A stretch of DNA of 64,000 nucleotides, from positions 62,001 through 126,000 of the forward strand of contig NZ_FMTM01000007.1 in assembly GCF_900099775.1 (NCBI RefSeq), written 5' to 3'. The notes below the pieces were generated by a model. It was not told where the DNA came from. It worked only from the letters and a program-made list of their open reading frames with translations, and ran no database searches. Source of the stretch: Rhizobium mongolense subsp. loessense (GTDB lineage Bacteria; Pseudomonadota; Alphaproteobacteria; Rhizobiales; Rhizobiaceae). This document shows, piece by piece, positions 58,731 to 64,000 of this stretch (its first letter is position 1; the number at the start of each line of letters is the position of its first letter). The position numbers and the translations under genes are program-made.

Positions 58731-60476
58731 ATGGTCCGCTTGCGCATTAAAGCCATTTCGCTATTTACCGCTTTTGCCTTTGTCGTCTTGCCGCTCGCGC
58801 CGGCTTTCGCCGCCTCGCCTGCGCCCGTCGAAGCCGAACATGGCATGGTCGTAACCGCACAGCATCTGGCGACGGATGTCGGTGTCGAAATTTTGAAGGG
58901 CGGCGGCAATGCCGTGGATGCGGCAGTGGCGGTCGGCTACGCGCTGGCAGTCGTCTATCCGACGGCGGGCAATATCGGTGGCGGCGGCTTCATGACGATC
59001 CGGCTGAAGGACGGCAAGACGACCTTCCTCGATTTTCGTGAACGCGCACCGCTTGCCGCCACCAAGACCATGTATCTCGATGCCAAAGGCGATATCGTTC
59101 CGCGTGCCAGCCTGGACGGCTATCTCGCCGTCGGCGTACCGGGCTCGGTCATGGGATTCGAAACGGCGCGCGAGCGATATGGCACCAAACCCCGCGCCGA
59201 GTTGCTGGCGCCGGCGATCCGCTTTGCCAAGGACGGCTTTACGTTGGAACAGGGCGACGCGGCGACTTTCGCCTCAAGCGCAAAGCGCCTCGCAAAAGAT
59301 GAAGCTGCCGCAAAGATCTTCCTGAAGCCGGATGGCAAACCTTATTCCGCGGGAGAAAAGCTCGTGCAGCCTGAACTCGCCGCGGTGCTGTCCGGCATTT
59401 CCGAGAAGGGCGCGGACGCCTTCTACAAGGCCGCCCCGGCCGAGGCGATCGTAAAGGCAAGCCAGGCGAAAGGCGGCGTTCTCGCGAAGGAAGATTTCGA
59501 GCAATACAGCGTGCGCGAATTAAAGCCGGTCGAATGCAACTACCGTGGCTACGACATCGTCTCCTCGCCGCCCCCCTCTTCGGGTGGCGTCATCATCTGC
59601 GAGATCTTGAACGTGCTGGAGGGCTATCCGCTTTCCTACATGGGTTATGGTTCGTCCGAGACAGTCCGCGCCATGGTCGAGGCCATGCGTCACGCTTACG
59701 TCGACCGCAACGCCGCGCTTGGCGATCCGGACTTCGTCGACAACCCGGTTTCGAGGCTTCTGGACAAAGGCTATGCCAAGGAAATCCGCGAGAAGATCGA
59801 TCCCTACAAGGCTGGCAAATCCGACAACCTGAAGCCGCTCGGCGCCAAGGAAAGCGTTGAAACCACCCATTATTCGATCGTCGACGACGAGGGCAACGCG
59901 GTCGCCGTCACTTATACGCTGAACGGCTCCTTCGGTGCCGGCGTGGTTGCCCCCGGCACCGGCATCCTGCTCAACAACGAAATGGACGACTTCACCTCGA
60001 AGCCGGGCGTCCCGAACCTCTACGGGCTCGTCCAGGGCGAGGCCAACGCCATCGCGCCGAAGAAGACGCCGCTCTCCTCCATGAGCCCGACGATCATCTC
60101 CAGGGACGGGAAGCCCTTCATGGTGATCGGCAGCCCCGGCGGCTCGCGCATCATCACCATCACGCTGGAAGCGATCCTGAACGTCATCGATTTCGGCATG
60201 GACATCAGCCAGGCCGTCAATGCACCGCGCATCCATCATCAATGGCAGCCGGACAAGATCTATCTCGAACCCTATACCCTGTCTCCGGATACGATAAAGA
60301 CGCTCGCCGCCATGGGCTACAGCTTCGATGACGGCAGTGGTCCGCCCCAATGGGGCCAGGCGGCCGGCATCCTTGTCGGCGGCAAGAGCCTTGCCGATAT
60401 CGAGAAGGGTGGCGGCGCGCGCTATTATGGTGCGATGGATAGCCGCGCCACCGAGGGTTCGGCAAGCGGCTATTAA
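58731..60476 (+). CDS. ggt: Gamma-glutamyltransferase
   Basis: A 581-residue self-processing periplasmic enzyme that moves the gamma-glutamyl group of glutathione. Signal peptide MVRLRIKAISLFTAFAFVVLPLAPAFAAS; the large-subunit motif AVDAAVAVGYALAVVYPTAGNIGGGGF and FRERAPLAA; the processing and catalytic Thr lies in ESVETTHYSIVDDEGNAVA, followed by NGSFGAGVVAPGTGILLNNEMDDF. GGAGG is 7 bases before the ATG at 58731 (GTG 58728 is in frame). Roles in glutathione use and periplasmic amino-acid supply are inferred from the family. Confidence 0.94.
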   Translation: MVRLRIKAISLFTAFAFVVLPLAPAFAASPAPVEAEHGMVVTAQHLATDVGVEILKGGGNAVDAAVAVGYALAVVYPTAGNIGGGGFMTIRLKDGKTTFLDFRERAPLAATKTMYLDAKGDIVPRASLDGYLAVGVPGSVMGFETARERYGTKPRAELLAPAIRFAKDGFTLEQGDAATFASSAKRLAKDEAAAKIFLKPDGKPYSAGEKLVQPELAAVLSGISEKGADAFYKAAPAEAIVKASQAKGGVLAKEDFEQYSVRELKPVECNYRGYDIVSSPPPSSGGVIICEILNVLEGYPLSYMGYGSSETVRAMVEAMRHAYVDRNAALGDPDFVDNPVSRLLDKGYAKEIREKIDPYKAGKSDNLKPLGAKESVETTHYSIVDDEGNAVAVTYTLNGSFGAGVVAPGTGILLNNEMDDFTSKPGVPNLYGLVQGEANAIAPKKTPLSSMSPTIISRDGKPFMVIGSPGGSRIITITLEAILNVIDFGMDISQAVNAPRIHHQWQPDKIYLEPYTLSPDTIKTLAAMGYSFDDGSGPPQWGQAAGILVGGKSLADIEKGGGARYYGAMDSRATEGSASGY

Positions 60477-60480
60477 GCGC

Positions 60481-61188
60481 CTACCGGATCAGGGCGCGTA
60501 CATAATCTGCCTTGATGTTCACCAGCGGGCGGGCGCCCGGAACGCTTGGAACGAGGCTGTCAATGCAGGACGCCTTGGCGGTTACGGTGTAATCGACTGG
60601 GACATCCTTGCCGAATCCGAGATAGGCATCGAGCGACTGTGCGGCGATCTCGATCTTTTCGTCGTGTTTGACGGTATCGTAGGTGAGGTTAGCGCGAACG
60701 GCGGCGCCGGAGATTTCGACGCTGGAAGCGTGGCCGTCGAGCATGATGTCCGCCGCCTTTCCCGTTGTGCCAAGACTTGCGAAGTCGCCGTTCAGTTTCG
60801 CCGCGAATACCTGCTGCTCGATGCGCACGGCGCTGCCAGGCGGGACATTCGCCGACACTTCCGGCGAACAATCGGCAATGTCGCTCCAGGCCGACATTGC
60901 TACGTCGATTGTCAATGTCGCTCCGTCGATTTCTGCCTGGCTCTCGTCCTTGCAGATATTGAAAAACCAGCTCGAATACCAGGATGAAAACCAGCCGCTC
61001 CGGCGGCCGCTGGTTGCTGCACGATAGGGCTCCTCCGATTTCGTCGTGATCTTGATTGAGCTTGCATCGCCAATGATCACGATGGTGCGGATGCTGGAAA
61101 CATCAATGGTCTCGTCGAGCGGCCTCACATCAGCGAAACTGGATATCAGCATCATGAAAAACAGGGGACCGGACAGGACTATCGACAT
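60481..61188 (-). CDS. Exported protein of unknown function with adhesin-like beta repeats
   Basis: A 235-residue protein beginning with a hydrophobic signal (MSIVLSGPLFFMMLISSFADV). The rest is a run of short beta strands (IRTIVIIGDASSIKITTKSEEPYRA, GATLTIDVAMSAWSDIADC, DIMLDGHASSVEISGAAVRANL) like DUF2807/DUF4097-type putative adhesin folds. Three Cys residues are present (ICKDES, ADCSPE, ASCIDS). AAGGAG precedes the start at 61188. It is convergent with ggt and divergent from the AraC-type regulator, which may control it. I do not recognise a named family with certainty. Confidence 0.7.
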   Translation of the reverse strand: MSIVLSGPLFFMMLISSFADVRPLDETIDVSSIRTIVIIGDASSIKITTKSEEPYRAATSGRRSGWFSSWYSSWFFNICKDESQAEIDGATLTIDVAMSAWSDIADCSPEVSANVPPGSAVRIEQQVFAAKLNGDFASLGTTGKAADIMLDGHASSVEISGAAVRANLTYDTVKHDEKIEIAAQSLDAYLGFGKDVPVDYTVTAKASCIDSLVPSVPGARPLVNIKADYVRALIR

Positions 61189-61343
61189 CGCTTTCTCCTT
61201 GATGGTGCCGTCGAAATGACCGGCCAATCAGGTTGCTTTCCAGTCCTCCTTGTTGAGACCTCAATCATGTTCCGGGTCGCCCGCAATTGCGATTGAGGCC
61301 ATTCTCGTGCTGATATCGAACCATCGAATTCGGACATCACCTC

Positions 61344-62414
61344 ATGATCTTTGTTCCGCTTCCCTTCGTCGTTGCCCTGCTGCTCTTCACCGTCCAGATC
61401 CGCCTGCTACGGCAGGAGGACTGGCGTGCGCCGGAAAAGCGGCCGTTCCTGCTTCTCATCGGCATCTATGCGCTGCAGTCCGTACTGATTGGAATTCGCT
61501 GGGGCTACGACGTCCTCGCGATCATGCCGGCACAAGTCATTCTGGCAGCAATGATTGCCGCACTCGCCTGGGTCAGCTTCCGGAGCCTGACGCTGGAAGG
61601 GCCGCTTTCATTCGCGCACCTATGGCCTCATACCCTTCCAGCGGTTCTCATCGCCGCCCTGCTGGTATTTTGGCGCGAGCCGATGGGTGTTGCCTTGATC
61701 CTCATCTTCCTTGGCTATGGAGCGGCCCTGCTCTGGCTCGCGCGCCATGGCCCGGACGGACTTATCGCGTCGCGGCTGGACGGCGCGCTACTTTCTTATC
61801 GTTCGCTTCTGATCACCGCAGCGGCGCTCATTGCTGGTGCGGTCGCCGACATTTACATCAGCCTGGACTTCGACCGCACCGGCGGCACACGTGGCGGTGC
61901 CATCGTGGCGCTCGGCAACGTCATCACGCTCCTGGTTCTCGGGGGTGCCGCGTCCATTGCCAGCGGCGGCCAACCGGCGCAGGAGCAGAGCCCGGAAACA
62001 CCCCCCACCCCGCCGCCAATGCCGACGGAAGAGGACGGCGCAGTTGCCGCCTCTCTCGATGCACTGATGCAATCCCGCGAGATCTATCGAGATCCCGAGC
62101 TCAACCTTAACCGCATTGCGCGAAAGATGAGCCTGCCTGCCCGCCGCGTATCGATTGCCGTCAACCGCATCCACGGCGTCAGCGTCTCGCAATATGTCAA
62201 TGAGTTTCGCATCCGTTCGGCCTGCGATCAACTGATCAAGACGGATGAACCGGTGACGCGCGTGATGTTCGATTCCGGCTTCATCAGCAAATCGAACTTC
62301 AATCGCGAGTTCCTGCGCGTGACCGGCACGAGCCCGACCGACTTCCGGCGGCGGCGCGTCAGCGGCATGGCTGACACCGCTGATGCGAAATCGCCGGCTT
62401 TTGTGTCACGGTGA
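61344..62414 (+). CDS. AraC-family regulator with a membrane-embedded N-terminal domain
   Basis: A 356-residue protein. Residues 1-215 hold about seven hydrophobic helices (MIFVPLPFVVALLLFTVQIRLL, PFLLLIGIYALQSVLIGI, VILAAMIAALAWVSF, LPAVLIAALLVFW, MGVALILIFLGYGAALLWLA, SLLITAAALIAGAVADIYI, GNVITLLVLGGAASIAS). A Pro-rich linker (ETPPTPPPMPTEED) leads to a C-terminal AraC double helix-turn-helix (REIYRDPELNLNRIARKMSL, VSQYVNEFRIRSACDQLI, GFISKSNFNREFLRVTGTSPTDFRRR). Membrane-anchored AraC proteins are uncommon and suggest direct sensing of an envelope signal. Confidence 0.88.
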   Translation: MIFVPLPFVVALLLFTVQIRLLRQEDWRAPEKRPFLLLIGIYALQSVLIGIRWGYDVLAIMPAQVILAAMIAALAWVSFRSLTLEGPLSFAHLWPHTLPAVLIAALLVFWREPMGVALILIFLGYGAALLWLARHGPDGLIASRLDGALLSYRSLLITAAALIAGAVADIYISLDFDRTGGTRGGAIVALGNVITLLVLGGAASIASGGQPAQEQSPETPPTPPPMPTEEDGAVAASLDALMQSREIYRDPELNLNRIARKMSLPARRVSIAVNRIHGVSVSQYVNEFRIRSACDQLIKTDEPVTRVMFDSGFISKSNFNREFLRVTGTSPTDFRRRRVSGMADTADAKSPAFVSR

Positions 62415-62484
62415 CAAAGTCTCCGTTCACAAGTGAAGGCGAGCATCATATTCATGGATGAACCATCAGCCGAAAGAGCTCATA

Positions 62485-63459
62485 ATGGCCAGCATTGAAA
62501 TGATCGTCGCCGCTCGCGCCCGTCTCCGGGGCCATGCACGGCGAACGCCGCTTCTTTCCTCCCCATTCCTCAACGAAATCGCCCGAAGGCAGGTCTTCGT
62601 GAAGGCGGAATGTCTGCAGCATTCGGGCTCGTTCAAGTTCCGCGGCGGCTGGTCGGCCGTTTCCGGCCTTGATCCTACAGTGCGGGCGAAAGGCGTTATC
62701 GCCTTTTCGTCCGGCAACCACGCGCAGGGCGTTGCCCTTGCCGCAAAGCTTCACGGCATTCCCTCCGTTATCATCATGCCGTCCGACGCGCCGTCGCTGA
62801 AGATCGACAATACCCGCGCTTTCGGTGCCGAAGTGGTGCTTTACGACCGCGTAAATGGGGATCGCGATGCGATCGGTGACCGGTTTTCGGCTGAGCGCGG
62901 CCTCACTCTGATCAGGCCTTTCGACGAGCCGCTGGTGATTGCCGGCCAGGGCACGACCGGGCTTGAAATTGCCGAACAGGCAGAAGAGGAAGGCGTGAAG
63001 TCGGCAGAAGTCCTTGTTCCCTGCGGCGGAGGCGGGCTGGCGTCCGGCATCGCTCTGGCGCTCGAAGCAAGTGCGCCGGGCTTCACCGTGCGGCCCTGCG
63101 AGCCGAAAGACTTCGACGACACCACGCGTTCACTGGCCTCCGGCAGAATCGAACGCAATTGGGCGATGACGGGCACGATCTGCGATGCGATCATGACACC
63201 GGAACCCGGCAAGATCACCTTCCCGATCCTGCAGAGGCTCGCAGGCGCGGGCATCGTCGTCACCGACGAAGAGGCACTGCGCGCCATGGCGCTCGCATTC
63301 AAACGGCTGAAGATCGTCGTCGAGCCCGGAGGGGCGGTTGCGCTTGCCGCTGCGCTCTTCCATGGTGACGCCCTCGAAAGCGACAACGTCATCGCGGTGA
63401 CCTCGGGCGGCAATGTCGATGCGGATATCTTTGCCACCGCTCTCGAGAAATACGGCTAG
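62485..63459 (+). CDS. Threonine/serine-dehydratase-like PLP enzyme
   Basis: A 324-residue fold-type II PLP enzyme: the PLP Lys in LQHSGSFKFRGGWSAVSG, the phosphate loop PCGGGGLASGIALAL, and SSGNHAQGVALAAKLHG. The form without an ACT domain matches catabolic threonine dehydratase or threo-3-hydroxyaspartate dehydratase-type enzymes. The LysR gene that follows is convergent in orientation, not divergent. AAAGAG lies before the chosen ATG; an in-frame ATG at 62458 lacks a good site. Confidence 0.88.
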   Translation: MASIEMIVAARARLRGHARRTPLLSSPFLNEIARRQVFVKAECLQHSGSFKFRGGWSAVSGLDPTVRAKGVIAFSSGNHAQGVALAAKLHGIPSVIIMPSDAPSLKIDNTRAFGAEVVLYDRVNGDRDAIGDRFSAERGLTLIRPFDEPLVIAGQGTTGLEIAEQAEEEGVKSAEVLVPCGGGGLASGIALALEASAPGFTVRPCEPKDFDDTTRSLASGRIERNWAMTGTICDAIMTPEPGKITFPILQRLAGAGIVVTDEEALRAMALAFKRLKIVVEPGGAVALAAALFHGDALESDNVIAVTSGGNVDADIFATALEKYG

Positions 63460-63476
63460 GCCAGCGAAGTCATCGC

Positions 63477-64000
63477 CTACTGATTGTCCGATACGCGTTG
63501 CGGCATAAAATCCGTGATCGCCTCGCCTACCGCCCGCAGCAAGATCGAAGCGAGCCGTGCCGTCGCCGGATCAGGGTCAGCTTCCGCGCGGTGAAGCACA
63601 AGGCCCAGCGACGGCAGTGCCGGCAATCCAAGTTCCGCAGGCTTCAGCGGCCTGACCTTTGCCGGCAAGCCGATCGGCGTGCGTATTGTCACGCCCAACC
63701 CGGCCGCGGTTGCAGCCCAAAGCCCGCCGAGGCTCGGGCTGACGAAGGCAAGCCGCCAGGCAATATTGGCCCTGTCCAGCGCATTCGTCGCGGCGGTTCG
63801 CAGGAGGCACGGCGCCTCCAGCGAGGCAAGTGGCAGCGGCTCGCCGCTTGCGGCGTTCCAGCCGGGCTCACCTGCGGCAGGACCGATCCAGCGCATCGGC
63901 ACCTCGCCGATCTTTTCGCAATGGGCGGTCAGCGTCGCATCGCTCCAAGCAAGCGCCAGATCGAGTTTTCCCGTTGTGACCCGCTCGAGGAGTTCCGCGT
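63477..64000 (-). CDS. LysR-family regulator, effector-binding domain (5' part outside window)
   Basis: The C-terminal 173 residues of a LysR-type regulator; the reading frame is open to the window edge. The substrate-binding domain is clear: AELLERVTTGKLDLALAWSD, then ANIAWRLAFVSPSLGGLWAATAAGLGVTIRTPIGLP and the closing LPSLGLVLHRAEAD. The DNA-binding domain lies to the right of the window. It converges on the dehydratase gene. Confidence 0.85.
   Translation of the reverse strand, partial: AELLERVTTGKLDLALAWSDATLTAHCEKIGEVPMRWIGPAAGEPGWNAASGEPLPLASLEAPCLLRTAATNALDRANIAWRLAFVSPSLGGLWAATAAGLGVTIRTPIGLPAKVRPLKPAELGLPALPSLGLVLHRAEADPDPATARLASILLRAVGEAITDFMPQRVSDNQ

Noticed and set aside
62400..62420. 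TGTCACGGTGACA palindrome at the end of the AraC-type gene
   Set aside because: It lies across the stop codon and has no T-run or promoter context; probably incidental.
1..64000. CRISPR arrays, insertion sequences, integrase/attachment sites, rRNA or tRNA genes
   Set aside because: No spaced direct-repeat array, transposase or integrase signature, or RNA-gene fold was found on reading both strands.

Overview
The window is an ordinary, gene-dense piece of the chromosome of an alphaproteobacterium in the Rhizobiaceae, most likely Rhizobium or a close relative. The pointers are a sulfolipid operon in the order sqdB-sqdD-sqdC, an lpiA-atvA (acvB-like) acid-tolerance operon, the linked set tkt-gap-pgk-class I aldolase, zapA followed by 6S RNA, the 41-residue alphaproteobacterial form of L36, and two palindromic intergenic repeats of the rhizobial RIME type. 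About 60 protein genes, one RNA gene and several broken genes are recognised. No rRNA, tRNA, phage, insertion sequence or CRISPR array was seen.

Layout. 0-1.4 kb: the tolQ 5' part and ybgC on the minus strand (Tol-Pal start). 1.4-8.4 kb: sqdBDC, 5-formyl-THF cyclo-ligase, a YmdB-type phosphodiesterase, an exported metallo-hydrolase, a flavin-linked stress protein and yebC. 8.5-12 kb: a luciferase-like monooxygenase and a chemoreceptor. 12.2-15.2 kb: ruvC-vapBC-ruvA-ruvB, with a toxin-antitoxin pair placed inside the Holliday-junction operon and a perfect alphaproteobacterial LexA-type box (GTTC-N7-GTTC) in front of vapB. 15.2-23.7 kb: a decayed Nudix gene, a DinB-fold protein, atvA and lpiA, a large MscS channel and gnd. 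23.8-27.3 kb: a divergent ArsR/SRPBCC pair, and a LysR regulator with an MFS exporter.

27.2-37 kb: 6S RNA, zapA and a coiled-coil partner face the tkt-gap operon; then a frameshifted acetyltransferase, a CPA1/NhaP2 antiporter, pgk and class I aldolase. 37-46 kb: PhzF, a 54-residue membrane protein, an MFS carrier, DUF1192, a candidate small RNA, DUF1465, relics of a RelBE-type toxin-antitoxin module, rpmE, an ABC exporter, a class III cyclase and an orphan TctC-type binding protein. 46-53 kb: a FAD dehydrogenase, a MotB/OmpA-like and MotA/TolQ-like pair, an inositol-monophosphatase homologue, a Sel1-repeat protein and a ThiE-like protein. 53-64 kb: a TSUP permease, an ArsR regulator, two DUF465 proteins, purEK, rpmJ, a TPR protein, an alpha/beta hydrolase, gamma-glutamyltransferase, a membrane-anchored AraC regulator, a threonine-dehydratase-like enzyme and a truncated LysR regulator.

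How it fits together. Most genes are core functions: envelope lipids (sqd, lpiA/atvA, tol), central carbon flux (tkt, gap, pgk, fba, gnd), purine synthesis, recombination repair and ribosomal proteins. The most informative non-routine points are the SOS-box/vapBC/ruvAB arrangement, the 6S RNA lying antisense to a possible DUF1127-like gene, the strong promoter with an early terminator-like hairpin before rpmJ, the candidate sRNA near 40 kb, and the uncharacterised MotA/MotB-like pair. I did not find a clearly new multi-gene system. Coordinates were read by eye, and domain calls rest on remembered family signatures, not on searches.
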